Counted from the stretch's first letter, positions 49,330-58,259 are shown. The stretch is 64,000 nt of DNA from Bacteroidaceae bacterium (GCA_024398615.1 JAKSIU010000002.1:74036-138035), one strand, 5' to 3'. Notes: generated by a model not told the origin, from the letters alone. Numbers and translations: made by a program.

Positions 49330-50433
49330 TTATTTTTTGTAGTTTGTCTGATAAAAACGCTTCTTTACGACCTGTCCGGCAAATGTCTTCTTGCGGATGC
49401 GGATCCAAAGCGGGGTGCCTAGAGCCGCATATTCTGATTTGACCAGTGCAAAGCATATACTGCGGTCAAGGCTGATGCTGTGGTAACCTGTCGTTACCGT
49501 GCCTATCTGAGTTCCGTCTTCAAGTTCCACCGGATAGCCGTTGCGCGGAATGGCGCGGTCCTGAATCTCAATGCCTACGAGCTTCTTTTCCGTACCGAGT
49601 TCCTTCTGTGCCACAAGTGATTCGCGGCCTATGAATTCGGCCTTGTCCAGTTTGCAGAACATGCCCAGCCCGGCCTCGATAGGACTGATGTCCTGTGACA
49701 GTTCATCGCCATAGAGCGGCAGACCAGCCTCGAAACGGAGAGTGTCGCGGCAACCCAGACCACATGGCTGGATTCCGGCTTCAATAAGCCTGTTCCAGAT
49801 TTCAACCGTACCCTGCTGGTCGGTGTAGAGTTCGAAACCGTCCTCACCGGTATAGCCGGTTCGGCTCACAATGAGTCTCTTGCCGTTCCAAAGTGCGTTG
49901 CAGTATTCGTAGAAGCCGAGTGCGGCTGCGCAGTCAAGTCCGAGAACGTCAATGACCGTCTTCTCAGCCAGAGGTCCCTGAACGGCAACCTGTCCCCAAA
50001 TGTCCGACTGGTTGTCGATGTTCACCTCGAATCCTTCCTGCTGGGCCAGCATCCACTCATAATCCTTGTCGATGTTTGCGGCATTGACGACCAGCAGGTA
50101 ATGGTCCGGCTGGAACTCACGGTATACAAGCAGATCATCGACACAGCCACCGTCAGGATACAGCATCATGCCATACATGATCTTGCCCATGGGCATCCCG
50201 CTGATGTTGTTGGTGAAGATGTGGTTGATGAAACGTTCCGCATCAGGGCCGTCAATGAAGATTTCGCCCATGTGGGAAACGTCAAACATGCCTGCACTCT
50301 GCCTGACGGCAAGGTGTTCGGCTGTTATTCCTGCATACTGGATTGGCATGTCAAAGCCTGCGAACGGGCTCATCTGCGCTCCCAGTGCCAAATGGTTTGC
50401 GTGGAGGCAGGTAGTCTTAATGATTTCGGCCAT
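49330..50433 (-). CDS. gcvT: Aminomethyltransferase (glycine cleavage T protein)
   Basis: A 367-residue tetrahydrofolate-dependent enzyme that releases ammonia and makes methylene-THF from the aminomethyl-lipoyl arm of GcvH. Motifs seen are MPIQYAGITAEHLAVRQSAGMFDVSHMGE in outline near residue 30-60, the catalytic Asp region YPDGGCVDDLLVYR near 100, SRTGYTGEDGFELY near 195, and the C-terminal barrel (TVTTGYHSISLDRSICFALV). ATG 50433 is chosen because the protein then begins like family members (MAEIIKTTCLHANHLALGA); it overlaps the end of the lipoate ligase gene by 17 bases. Confidence 0.96.
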   Translation of the reverse strand: MAEIIKTTCLHANHLALGAQMSPFAGFDMPIQYAGITAEHLAVRQSAGMFDVSHMGEIFIDGPDAERFINHIFTNNISGMPMGKIMYGMMLYPDGGCVDDLLVYREFQPDHYLLVVNAANIDKDYEWMLAQQEGFEVNIDNQSDIWGQVAVQGPLAEKTVIDVLGLDCAAALGFYEYCNALWNGKRLIVSRTGYTGEDGFELYTDQQGTVEIWNRLIEAGIQPCGLGCRDTLRFEAGLPLYGDELSQDISPIEAGLGMFCKLDKAEFIGRESLVAQKELGTEKKLVGIEIQDRAIPRNGYPVELEDGTQIGTVTTGYHSISLDRSICFALVKSEYAALGTPLWIRIRKKTFAGQVVKKRFYQTNYKK

Positions 50434-51142
50434 ATCTGATGAAATTTTCGTCCAAATAACTGTTTTCAATCTCGCAGACCTGTGACATCTCGGCCTCAGT
50501 CAGCGTTGATTGAATATTATTGCAAAAATAATAAATCAGTTTGGACTTCAAAGCATCAGAACTCAAATCTGTACCAAATTCCTTAAGATTTGCAACCCTT
50601 TGCCGGACTGACTTGACATGATGGCTCTCAAGTTTCACAGCCGATGGTGTAATGGCCTTTTCCAGTACGGAGAAATCGGTGTCGTAAAGCAGGGTTCCGT
50701 GAATGACGCATCCTTTGGGAGTGGCGTAGCATGCGTTGCCTGAAACCTTGCGTCCGCACACCAGAACGTCATTGTTCTGTGTTATCGCCGATTCGAATCC
50801 CAATTCTCTCAATGCTGATGCCAGACGTTCCAGATACGTACTGAAAGCCCTGTTGACATTCGTGTCGCGGGTTATGAATGAAAGCATGAGACAACCTTCA
50901 TCGGAATAGACGCATCCGCCTCCGCTTTTGCGGCGGTACATCTCTATGCCGTGCTCCCGACAGTAGGAGACATTGACTTCGGCCTCCATGTCCTGATTGT
51001 GACCGAAAATGACGGTGGGGCGACTGCTCCAGATGAAGAATGAATCGCTTGCATTGCGTGATGCCCATTCTTCCATGGCAAGCCAGAACACAAGACGTCT
51101 GGTGTGATCTGTCTCGGGGGTGGGAGTGACTAGATTCTGCAT
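50417..51142 (-). CDS. Lipoate--protein ligase family protein
   Basis: A 241-residue protein of the LplA/LipB-type biotinyl-lipoyl transferase fold. Evidence is the lipoate-binding motif RRKSGGGCVYSDEGCLMLSFI in outline near residue 80, the RPTVIFGHNQD segment near 45, and GRKVSGNACYATPKGCVIHGTLLYD in outline near 130-155, where the Lys contacts lipoyl-AMP. It lacks the C-terminal accessory domain of E. coli LplA, as is common in small ligases. Placement directly in front of gcvT suggests it lipoylates the GcvH of this cluster. It could be a ligase or an amidotransferase; sequence alone does not settle which. Confidence 0.87.
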   Translation of the reverse strand: MQNLVTPTPETDHTRRLVFWLAMEEWASRNASDSFFIWSSRPTVIFGHNQDMEAEVNVSYCREHGIEMYRRKSGGGCVYSDEGCLMLSFITRDTNVNRAFSTYLERLASALRELGFESAITQNNDVLVCGRKVSGNACYATPKGCVIHGTLLYDTDFSVLEKAITPSAVKLESHHVKSVRQRVANLKEFGTDLSSDALKSKLIYYFCNNIQSTLTEAEMSQVCEIENSYLDENFIRYGRNH

Positions 51143-53863
51143 TTATTCACCAAAGTTGTTGAACCTGTAACTGAATGATATTATGAACATTGACGGGCTG
51201 CCGAAAGTGCGGCTCTCATACCAGCCGGTACTGGAAACCGAGGCGTTGAAACCGTTGTAGTCATTGAGAATGTCACGCCATGTGACGCTGATTTCGGCCT
51301 GGCGGCTTTTCAGAAAACTGTATGTTGCACTGATATTCCAGAGACATTCCGTACGGTTGGCCGAGTCCAGTTCATATCCGAACGGTTTTGTAATGCTGAT
51401 GTCGGTCCTTGCACCCAAACCTATGTCGCTGGTGAAGTCAATATCGGCATTGAAGCTGATTCTCTGCCCGCCGTTGGCCGTTGAAATGTAATCGCTTCTG
51501 TTGCGGTCCCTCATATAGCCTGCCCTTCCCTGGAACATCCAGTTCCTGTTGCTGTATCCGGCGTTCAGTGAGCAGTTGAGATTGTGGTAGTTGCTGGCGC
51601 TGGCCGATGGTTCCGAATCGGTGAATCCCTGAACGTATGTGAGGTTGTGGCTGAATGAATGGCTGGCATTGAGTGACAGCGACAGGTCCTGGAACGGATA
51701 GGTCAGGTACATGGATTCCGAGCAGCTCCAGTTGCCGTTGATGTTGGCAGGGCTGGAATGGCGCATGCCTGTCAGGCGGTCAATCATGGTCAGTTGGGTT
51801 ATCTGGTTCCTGGTCGTGGAGTAGGAGAGGTTCGTCCTCATCCAGGATTTCAGCTGGTACTCGAATGAAACATTGTGTCTGAATGAATTCTTGAGGTTGC
51901 TGTTTCCTTCGGTCACGTTCATGGGGTCGCTGTAGTCTGTTACAGTTGAGAGCTGGTCTATGCCGGGAAGGCTGTTGCTGCAGTTGTATCCTAACTGTAA
52001 CTGGCTGAGTTTGAACAGTTTGAACCTGAAACTGGCATTCATGTTGTAGCGTATGCCCTTCTGGGTCAGATTTTCCTCCCTGTCGGCCAGAGTGTTGCTG
52101 ACATTGACGTGGGTCGGACGCGCATTGGCGCTCATGTTGAGCCAGATGGTTGAATCGGACCAGTTGAAGTTAAGGTCCGCACCCTGGTCCAAAGTGGAAT
52201 TGTGTCTTGTGTAATGGAGACTGTCGACACTGCTCAAAGTGCCGTCAGGATTCATGTCGTCATAACTGCGCCTGCTGTCACCGTCAGAATATGAAATGTC
52301 ATATCCCACACCGAGCCATCCGTTTTCGCCGATCTGTCTGTTGAAGGAGATTCCGGTGCGGAAATTGTTTGAACCCGATGGGGATGAAATAAGATGTCTT
52401 ATGGTTCTGGAACTGTCACCCAACTGATAGAAACGGCTTTCCGACAGATTCTCGCTCGTGTTCTCACTGGTGGAACTGCTGAAACTGATATTCGCGCTGA
52501 TGCTGTATTCCTGTTCTTCTCCAAAATTCTGCCACATGTTGGCATTCATGTTATAGCCGTGGGATTCGGAGTCGGATCTGTCCTGCTGTGTGGTGGATGA
52601 CACCATGCCCAGCCCGTCATTGCTCAGCGTATCACTGCTCAGACTGCTGTTGTTTGAACGTGATGAGTTCAGTCCGGCCGATGCATTCCAGCTGCCATGC
52701 TCTCCAATCTGACCGTACATGTCAACGCTGCCGTTCCAACTGTCGCTTCCGCCACTGCTCTCACTGGTGTCCGATGTGGTCTGGGTGTAGTCCGGCAGGA
52801 AGGTCTTTCCCATGCTGGTCTGCCTGTTCCTGTTGAAATTGTCATTGTATGACCCACTCATTCCCATGGTGACCTTCTTGAATTCCCTGTTGTAGTAGAT
52901 GTTTCCGTTATGATGTCTGTTTTCCAGTTCGCCGTAACCGTTCGGAATATCCGAACCGGAGTAGTAAGCGTACATGGAACCCTTGTCCTTGCGCCAGTCC
53001 GATGCGTTCACATCCAGTGAATGCCTGTTGAACCTTTCGTTTGTGCCAAGTCCGACAGTCGCGAACAGAGTCCTGTCCATTGGACCATCGGTTTCCATAT
53101 CCATAATAAGGTGGTTGTCGCTATATACGCTCAGCGTGTCATCAGGCACCTCATAGACCTTCAGACTTTTGAGTTTGTCGGTGGGCATGTTGTTCAAGGC
53201 AATGCTCATGTCCCGCTCAAAGAAATGGTCACCGTTCAGACGGATTTCTTCAATGCTGCGTCCTAGATAGCTCATGGCCCCGTTCTCATATTTCAGTCCG
53301 GGCAGTCGTCTGACAAGGTCAAGCAGTACGCTGCCAGTCGGCATCTCGTATGCTCCTGCATTGAAAATGACCGTATCGCCATGCTGGTACATGCGCTGCA
53401 GCTCCGCCACGATTTCGGCTTCAGCCAGGGTGACGGGCATGCTGTGCAGACATATCGAATCCATTTCCACGGTGTAGCAGTCCACTCCGTCTTCCTTACT
53501 CCTGGCGGGCTGGACTATGGTGTCCAATGACTCCATGCCAAGATATGATATGATGATGTGTACTCTGGTGTCCTTAAGACGAGTCCTTGACCAGATGTCG
53601 GTCCAGAATTCTCCTTCTGATCCTGCAGCCATTCCTTCCATCTGTGTGGTGTCGCCCATGCAGGTCATCCTGACATTGGCACCCTGTAGCGGATATGGCT
53701 CCGGCTCATACTGGTCGGTACCGTAGACATTGCCTTCGAATCTGTAGATCTGCTTGACATACATCCTCATGGCCGATTCCCATTCGGGATCCGAATACCA
53801 GTCCTGTCCCCAGATGCCAATGGCCTGGAGAAACAGGAATACGAGCAGCAACGTTTTCTTCAT
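51143..53863 (-). CDS. Outer-membrane beta-barrel protein with TonB-plug-like domain
   Basis: A 906-residue exported protein (signal MKKTLLLVFLFLQAIGIWG). An N-terminal carboxypeptidase-regulatory-like beta domain (YPLQGANVRMTCMGDT) is followed by a plug-like segment (GDTVIFNAGAYEMPTGSVLLDLVRRLPGL in outline, then IRLNGDHFFERD and MPTDKLKSLKVYE). About 600 residues of amphipathic strands follow, ending SFSYRFNNFGE. This is the layout of the Bacteroidetes OMP_b-brl_3 TonB-dependent receptor relatives. The strand region is rich in Ser and Asn. No SusD partner is adjacent, so it is not a classical polysaccharide locus. The frame extends to 53938 through the terminator, which is rejected. The stop abuts the lipoate ligase start. 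Confidence 0.85.
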   Translation of the reverse strand: MKKTLLLVFLFLQAIGIWGQDWYSDPEWESAMRMYVKQIYRFEGNVYGTDQYEPEPYPLQGANVRMTCMGDTTQMEGMAAGSEGEFWTDIWSRTRLKDTRVHIIISYLGMESLDTIVQPARSKEDGVDCYTVEMDSICLHSMPVTLAEAEIVAELQRMYQHGDTVIFNAGAYEMPTGSVLLDLVRRLPGLKYENGAMSYLGRSIEEIRLNGDHFFERDMSIALNNMPTDKLKSLKVYEVPDDTLSVYSDNHLIMDMETDGPMDRTLFATVGLGTNERFNRHSLDVNASDWRKDKGSMYAYYSGSDIPNGYGELENRHHNGNIYYNREFKKVTMGMSGSYNDNFNRNRQTSMGKTFLPDYTQTTSDTSESSGGSDSWNGSVDMYGQIGEHGSWNASAGLNSSRSNNSSLSSDTLSNDGLGMVSSTTQQDRSDSESHGYNMNANMWQNFGEEQEYSISANISFSSSTSENTSENLSESRFYQLGDSSRTIRHLISSPSGSNNFRTGISFNRQIGENGWLGVGYDISYSDGDSRRSYDDMNPDGTLSSVDSLHYTRHNSTLDQGADLNFNWSDSTIWLNMSANARPTHVNVSNTLADREENLTQKGIRYNMNASFRFKLFKLSQLQLGYNCSNSLPGIDQLSTVTDYSDPMNVTEGNSNLKNSFRHNVSFEYQLKSWMRTNLSYSTTRNQITQLTMIDRLTGMRHSSPANINGNWSCSESMYLTYPFQDLSLSLNASHSFSHNLTYVQGFTDSEPSASASNYHNLNCSLNAGYSNRNWMFQGRAGYMRDRNRSDYISTANGGQRISFNADIDFTSDIGLGARTDISITKPFGYELDSANRTECLWNISATYSFLKSRQAEISVTWRDILNDYNGFNASVSSTGWYESRTFGSPSMFIISFSYRFNNFGE

Positions 53864-53879
53864 CCTGAAGCAATCAGAT

Positions 53880-53913
53880 AAAAAAAGCGCTCTTCTGTTG
53901 GAAAGAACGCTTT
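53880..53913 (-). terminator. Terminator after tRNA-Tyr
   Basis: On the minus strand AAAGCGTTCTT (53913-53903) pairs with AAGAGCGCTTT (53894-53884), with one G-U. Seven T residues in all end at 53880. It lies between the tRNA and the OMP gene. Confidence 0.8.
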
Positions 53914-53914
53914 G

Positions 53915-53997
53915 TGGGTGAAGATGGATTCGAACCACCGAAGTCGAGAGACAGCAGATTTACAGTCTGCCCCATTTGGCCACTCTGGAATTCACCC
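53915..53997 (-). tRNA. tRNA-Tyr (anticodon GTA)
   Basis: The minus strand folds into a class II tRNA of 83 bases without encoded CCA. The acceptor is GGGTGAA/TTCACCC with discriminator A. The anticodon stem-loop reads CAGACTGTAAATCTG with GTA as anticodon. There is a long variable arm (CTGTCTCTCGACTTCGG region) and a T-loop GGTTCGAATCC. All invariant positions expected by eye are present. It starts 21 bases after the stop of the TPR gene and is followed by a terminator, so it may be processed from that transcript. Confidence 0.96.
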
Positions 53998-54018
53998 CCG
54001 GAATAACCTGTCTGCGGC

Positions 54019-54708
54019 TTACTTGCCACCAAGACGGGCTATGTACTTGTCTGCCTGCTGGCCTTCAGCTGATTCAGGGTACTTGACCTTGATCGTCTTG
54101 TAGAGATTCAGAGCCTGAGCCGGCTTTTCCATTGCCTCGTAAATGAGAGCAGCCTGGAAATAGTAGTATGGTGAAAGCAGACCGTTGTCGGCCTTCTTTG
54201 CTGCAGATTCGAATGTGCTTGCAGCCTTGGCGTTGTCACCTGCAATTGCGTAGCAGTTTGCAAGGGTACCCAGAGCTGACGGACCTACCATCTGGTCCTT
54301 TCCGTTGAACTTTGAAAGAAGTTCGATGGCCTTTTCATTGTTTCCAAGCTTGGCGTAGCAGATTCCTGCATAAAGCTTTGCAAGCTTGCCTGCCTTGGTG
54401 CTGCCGTACTGTTTTGCAACGGCTTCGAAACCTTCGTATGAAGCGCCGTCTCCGTTCAGGGCAGTCTCATAGTCTCCGTTCACGAAGAGAGCCTCACCCG
54501 GATAGAGGGCTTCTGATGCTCTGGTCTGACGGGGAACAACCACCTTGGCATTGTAGATCATGCTGCCGGCAATGATGACGACGATTGCAATCATGATGCC
54601 GAATACGGTGTTCTTGTGGTTCTCGAAGAACTCTTCCCAACGGTTAACTGCTTCTCCAATGGCTGTTGGCTGTGCTTCAACGGCCTTCTTATTTTTCTTG
54701 CTTGCCAT
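54019..54708 (-). CDS. Tetratricopeptide-repeat membrane-anchored protein (YfgM-like)
   Basis: A 229-residue protein: a basic cytosolic start (MASKKNKKAVEAQ), one membrane helix (TVFGIMIAIVVIIAGSMIYNA, residues about 37-57), then a periplasmic region of tandem TPR helices. These include AKLYAGICYAKLGNNEKAIELL, ALGTLANCYAIAGDNAKAAST and YYYFQAALIYEAMEKPAQALNLY in outline. The layout resembles YfgM-type proteins that work with envelope chaperones and the Sec machinery. An in-frame extension to 54732 overlaps the TATTTTTG box, so ATG 54708 is used. tRNA-Tyr follows on the same strand. Confidence 0.85.
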   Translation of the reverse strand: MASKKNKKAVEAQPTAIGEAVNRWEEFFENHKNTVFGIMIAIVVIIAGSMIYNAKVVVPRQTRASEALYPGEALFVNGDYETALNGDGASYEGFEAVAKQYGSTKAGKLAKLYAGICYAKLGNNEKAIELLSKFNGKDQMVGPSALGTLANCYAIAGDNAKAASTFESAAKKADNGLLSPYYYFQAALIYEAMEKPAQALNLYKTIKVKYPESAEGQQADKYIARLGGK

Positions 54709-54729
54709 ATCTATTTTATTTAGCGGTTG

Positions 54730-54737
54730 CAAAAATA
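54730..54737 (-). promoter_or_regulatory. Putative -7 box for the TPR gene and tRNA-Tyr (TATTTTTG)
   Basis: The minus strand reads TATTTTTG, 22 bases before ATG 54708. A TTTG (54763-54760) lies 22 bases upstream, close to the ideal spacing. Confidence 0.62.
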
Positions 54738-54830
54738 CTCATTTTTCACAAATCGAAAACAAATTGTACGGAAAAAGCGCAAAGGAAATGAAAAAGAGAA
54801 GTAAATTCGCACGGACCAATACCCGATATC

Positions 54831-55925
54831 ATGCAGTTGGAGCATCTGTTTCTTCAGGATTACAGGAATATAGTTCAGGCGGACCTTGACTTTTCACCGG
54901 GTCTGAACTGTTTCGTGGGACGCAATGGCATGGGAAAGACCAATCTTCTTGATGCCATTTTCTGCCTGTCATTCTGTAAAAGTTCACTGGCTCAGACTGA
55001 TGCTCTGGTAATGCGCCATGGAACCGAGTGTTTCCAGCTGTCAGGAACCTACCGTCTGCCTGACGGGAACAGGACCGTGATAGGATGCATGTCAAGGGCA
55101 AGGGGACGCAAGCAGATAACGCGTGACAGAAAGGAGTATCAGAGGTTTTCCGACCATATAGGTTATGTCCCGCTGGTCATGATGACTCCGCAGGATACCG
55201 ATCTGATTCTTGGTGCCAGCGAACAGCGCCGCCGTTTCATGGATGTGGTCATCTCGCAGTATGACAGGGAATATCTGAATCAGCTTATCCGATACAATAA
55301 GGCTCTTGCACAACGCAATTCGCTGCTTAAGGCCGATGTCATGCCTGACCCGGAAATGATGCTCATGTGGGAACAGGTCATGGACCAGTCGGGTCGTGTG
55401 ATTTTCGAAAAGCGCAGTGAACTGATTGAAAGGATTGTCCCTTATTTCGCTGAAATGTACGGCAGCATTGCTCCCGGCAATGAAAAGGCCGATCTGGCAT
55501 ATTCGTCGCACTGTCAGCGCGGTCCGCTTCTTGGGCAACTCGTTGAAGGACGTGCTGCAGACAGGGCTGTAGGCTATACCCTTCACGGCATTCACAAGGA
55601 TGAACTGGAAATGAAGCTTGACGGCTATCCGGTGCGCAAGGAAGGGTCTCAGGGCCAGAACAAGACATTCCTGACTTCACTTATGCTGGCCCAGTACAGG
55701 CTGCTTGCCGATGCATGCGGACGCAAGCCGCTGCTTCTGCTGGACGATGTGTTTGACCGTCTTGATTCGGTCAGGGTAGAAAGGATCCTGCGTCTTGTCC
55801 AGGATTCCGAAAGGTTCGGCCAGGTATTCATTACCGATGTCGACCGCAATCATATCGGGGGCATTCTGGACTCCATCGGAACCCCGTACCGTCTGTTTAC
55901 TGTAGAAAACGGAAGCGTGATATGA
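54831..55925 (+). CDS. recF: DNA replication and repair protein RecF
   Basis: A 364-residue SMC-like ATPase that loads RecA at gaps through the RecFOR pathway. Walker A is GRNGMGKTNLLDAIF near residue 30, the family segment LVMMTPQDTDLILGASEQRRRFMD in outline is near 113-135, and the ABC signature/Walker B region is QGQNKTFLTSLMLAQ and LLLLDDVFDRLD near 300. Length is normal. The upstream region has only a weak box (TAAATTCG at 54802-54809). The stop overlaps the start of the DciA-like gene (ATGA). It is not next to dnaA/dnaN, as is normal for Bacteroidetes. Confidence 0.95.
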   Translation: MQLEHLFLQDYRNIVQADLDFSPGLNCFVGRNGMGKTNLLDAIFCLSFCKSSLAQTDALVMRHGTECFQLSGTYRLPDGNRTVIGCMSRARGRKQITRDRKEYQRFSDHIGYVPLVMMTPQDTDLILGASEQRRRFMDVVISQYDREYLNQLIRYNKALAQRNSLLKADVMPDPEMMLMWEQVMDQSGRVIFEKRSELIERIVPYFAEMYGSIAPGNEKADLAYSSHCQRGPLLGQLVEGRAADRAVGYTLHGIHKDELEMKLDGYPVRKEGSQGQNKTFLTSLMLAQYRLLADACGRKPLLLLDDVFDRLDSVRVERILRLVQDSERFGQVFITDVDRNHIGGILDSIGTPYRLFTVENGSVI

Positions 55926-56212
55926 AAAGGACCGATTCCCAGAACCTTGGAAACGTGATCATGGAGTACCTGAGAGCCACCGGTCTGGAGACTCCGCTTC
56001 AGGAATACAGGGTAATCAGCGCATGGCCGGAGGTCATAGGCAGTGCGCTTGCCGCATATACTCAGGATGTGAAGATTTTCAACCGGACCCTGTTCGTGAA
56101 AGTCAGTTCGGCTGCGGTCCGTAACGAACTCATGATGCGGCGCACGGAACTGGTGGCACGCCTGAATTCAATATCCGGTGCCCAGACAATAACCCAGATT
56201 GTGTTGAGGTGA
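55922..56212 (+). CDS. DciA-like DUF721 protein
   Basis: A 96-residue protein of the DUF721 family (MKRTDSQNLGNVIMEYLRATG, then YRVISAWPEVIGSALAAYTQDVKIFNRTLFVKVSSAAVRNELMM in outline). The W-P-E-V-G pattern and the KH-like fold match DciA, the ancestral loader/activator of the DnaB replicative helicase in bacteria lacking DnaC. Translational coupling to recF fits a replication role. This is the short, single-domain version found in Bacteroidetes. Function is by family inference. Confidence 0.87.
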   Translation: MKRTDSQNLGNVIMEYLRATGLETPLQEYRVISAWPEVIGSALAAYTQDVKIFNRTLFVKVSSAAVRNELMMRRTELVARLNSISGAQTITQIVLR

Positions 56213-56225
56213 CAGCCAACCGGCC

Positions 56226-57827
56226 TTATTCTCCGTCCAGGACTTCAATGGCCTTGAGAACAGTGGGGTCAGTACGGTTCAGGAAATCAAGATACTGTTC
56301 CATGTCCATCGCATCATATATTACGTTGCAATAGACAGCTGTGCGCATCTGTTTCCTTGCCGGTGCACTGAGGGTCCAGTCTCTTGCCACACCGTTGTCG
56401 GCAGCAAATCTGTAGAACTGTTCCAGTACCTGTTTCCTGTCAAGCCAGTTTTCGAAATCGTCAACCGAACCGATTGCTGACAGTTCCTGACGGTTATCAT
56501 CCACAAACTTGAACGAGAAACGGTTGACAAGATTCTTGCGCATCACGGTGGCATAGTATTCTGAATATCCCGTGGTGTCCGATGCCACGAAAATGTCTGG
56601 CGTGATTCCGCCTCCGCCATAGACCGTGCGTCCGCCCTTGGTCGTGAAGGCATCGGATTCATTCTGTCTGATACTGTCGGCATTGAAGAATTCTCCGTGC
56701 TCGTAACGCTTCAGGATGTCCATGGCGTAATCTTCGTCCGATTCACCGTACGGTTTCTGGATGCAGCGTCCTGACGGGGTGTAGTAGCGGGCTATCGTGA
56801 GGCGTATGCTTGAGCCGTCTTCGAAGTCGATAGGCTCCTGGACCAGTCCCTTGCCGAATGAGCGTCTGCCCACAATGGTGGCACGGTCGTTGTCCTGCAT
56901 GGCTCCGGTAAGGATTTCGGCTGCCGACGCTGACGATTCGTCAATCATGACCACCATGGGAATGTTCTGGTAGAAGCCGCGTCCCGTGGCGAATGTGCGG
57001 CTGGTTTCACTGTGGACACCTTCCGTATATACAATAAGGTCGTTTTTGGGAAGGAATTCATTTGCCATCTGAATGGCTGCGCCAAGATAACCGCCGGTGT
57101 TGCCGCGAAGGTCGATTATGAGCTTCTTCATGCCCTTGCTGCTCAAGTATGCCAGACCCGTCATCATTTCAATGTAGGTGTTCTCGCCGAACTTGTTTAT
57201 CATGATGTAACCTGTCTCGGGGGTGATCATGTATGCGGCATCGACGCTTTTGACCGGAATGTCACCGCGGACAATCTCAAAGTCAATGAGTTCTGGCTCT
57301 CCGCTTCTCATTATTCCAACCTTGACTGTGGTTCCTTTCGGACCTTTGAGACTTTTTACTATGTCGTTGCTGGACATGCCTTTGCCGGCAAATACGGAAT
57401 CGTCAACCGTGATTATGCGGTCACCTGCAAGGAGTCCTACCTTCTCAGACGGACCTCCGTGAATCACGCTGTTCACGCGGATGGTATCCTCCTGAACGGA
57501 AAACTGTATTCCTATGCCGGAGAAACTGCCATGGAGCTCATCGTTGCTGTCCTGAGTCTCCTGTGCAGGGTAATAGGCCGAATGCGGATCCAGTTCCTCA
57601 AGAATGACGGGCAGGGCACGGTCTATTATGGAATCCACATCAACGTGGTCCACATATTTCGTATTGATGGCTTTGATGAGTGTCTCGATTTTTGAAGAAC
57701 CGCGCATGCTGGTCATGTAGTACCCGACACGGGCCTTCTTGACCATATCTATCATGATACGGCCACCTATCAGTATGCCTGCAAAGAGAATGAGAAGTCC
57801 GAGAATTACTTTTTTCAGTGTCTTCAT
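56226..57827 (-). CDS. S41-family C-terminal processing peptidase
   Basis: A 533-residue periplasmic serine protease anchored by an N-terminal helix (VILGLLILFAGILIGGRIMI). A PDZ domain covers about residues 90-175 (FSGIGIQFSVQEDTIRVNSVIHGGP in outline). The protease core follows with the Ser-Lys dyad: Ser in DESSASAAEILTGA near 297 and Lys in GRRSFGKGLVQEP near 323. The last 130 residues are a helical C-terminal extension common in Bacteroidetes CtpA proteins. The start overlaps the stop of the dCMP deaminase gene (ATGA), giving a regulator-deaminase-protease operon. Confidence 0.93.
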   Translation of the reverse strand: MKTLKKVILGLLILFAGILIGGRIMIDMVKKARVGYYMTSMRGSSKIETLIKAINTKYVDHVDVDSIIDRALPVILEELDPHSAYYPAQETQDSNDELHGSFSGIGIQFSVQEDTIRVNSVIHGGPSEKVGLLAGDRIITVDDSVFAGKGMSSNDIVKSLKGPKGTTVKVGIMRSGEPELIDFEIVRGDIPVKSVDAAYMITPETGYIMINKFGENTYIEMMTGLAYLSSKGMKKLIIDLRGNTGGYLGAAIQMANEFLPKNDLIVYTEGVHSETSRTFATGRGFYQNIPMVVMIDESSASAAEILTGAMQDNDRATIVGRRSFGKGLVQEPIDFEDGSSIRLTIARYYTPSGRCIQKPYGESDEDYAMDILKRYEHGEFFNADSIRQNESDAFTTKGGRTVYGGGGITPDIFVASDTTGYSEYYATVMRKNLVNRFSFKFVDDNRQELSAIGSVDDFENWLDRKQVLEQFYRFAADNGVARDWTLSAPARKQMRTAVYCNVIYDAMDMEQYLDFLNRTDPTVLKAIEVLDGE

Positions 57828-58258
57828 CGTTTATCGTCAAGTTCAAGGTATTCAACATTCACTCCGGCCCTTTCAAGAAGGTCGATGCCATCGGTCAGCC
57901 TGTATTTTTCAGTATAGACCACACGACTTATTCCGGACTGGATAATGAGTTTGGCACATTCGATGCAAGGTGATGCTGTCACGTACATGGTGGCTCCATC
58001 GCAGTTGTTTGCCGAGCGTGCGAGCTTGGTTATGGCATTGGCTTCAGCATGGAGCACATAGGGCTTGGAGTTGTTCTCCTGGTCTTCGCAGATGTTCTCG
58101 AAACCGGTTGGCGTGCCGTTGTAACCGTCAGATATTATCATGTTTTCCTTGACTACCAGCGCGCCCACCTTGCGACGGGTGCAGTAGGAGTTCTCTGCCC
58201 ATATCCGGGCCATTCTTGCATATCGGCAGTCAAGTGCCGCAAGTTTTTCCTTGTTCAT
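57824..58258 (-). CDS. Deoxycytidylate (dCMP) deaminase family protein
   Basis: A 144-residue zinc-dependent deaminase of the ComEB/dCMP-deaminase type. It has the zinc motifs HAEANAITKLA near residue 71 (His and catalytic Glu) and SPCIECAKLIIQ near 97 (two Cys). The N-terminal GTPTGFENICED segment matches dCMP deaminases that supply dUMP for dTMP synthesis. It lies one base from the Crp/Fnr stop and overlaps the S41 protease start. Length is typical. Confidence 0.92.
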   Translation of the reverse strand: MNKEKLAALDCRYARMARIWAENSYCTRRKVGALVVKENMIISDGYNGTPTGFENICEDQENNSKPYVLHAEANAITKLARSANNCDGATMYVTASPCIECAKLIIQSGISRVVYTEKYRLTDGIDLLERAGVNVEYLELDDKR

Positions 58259-58259
58259 G

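Noticed and set aside
49324-51143. Glycine riboswitch expected before a gcv operon
   Set aside because: The genes from the OMP through gcvT abut or overlap, leaving no space for an aptamer, and no tandem glycine-aptamer pattern is seen upstream of 53863.
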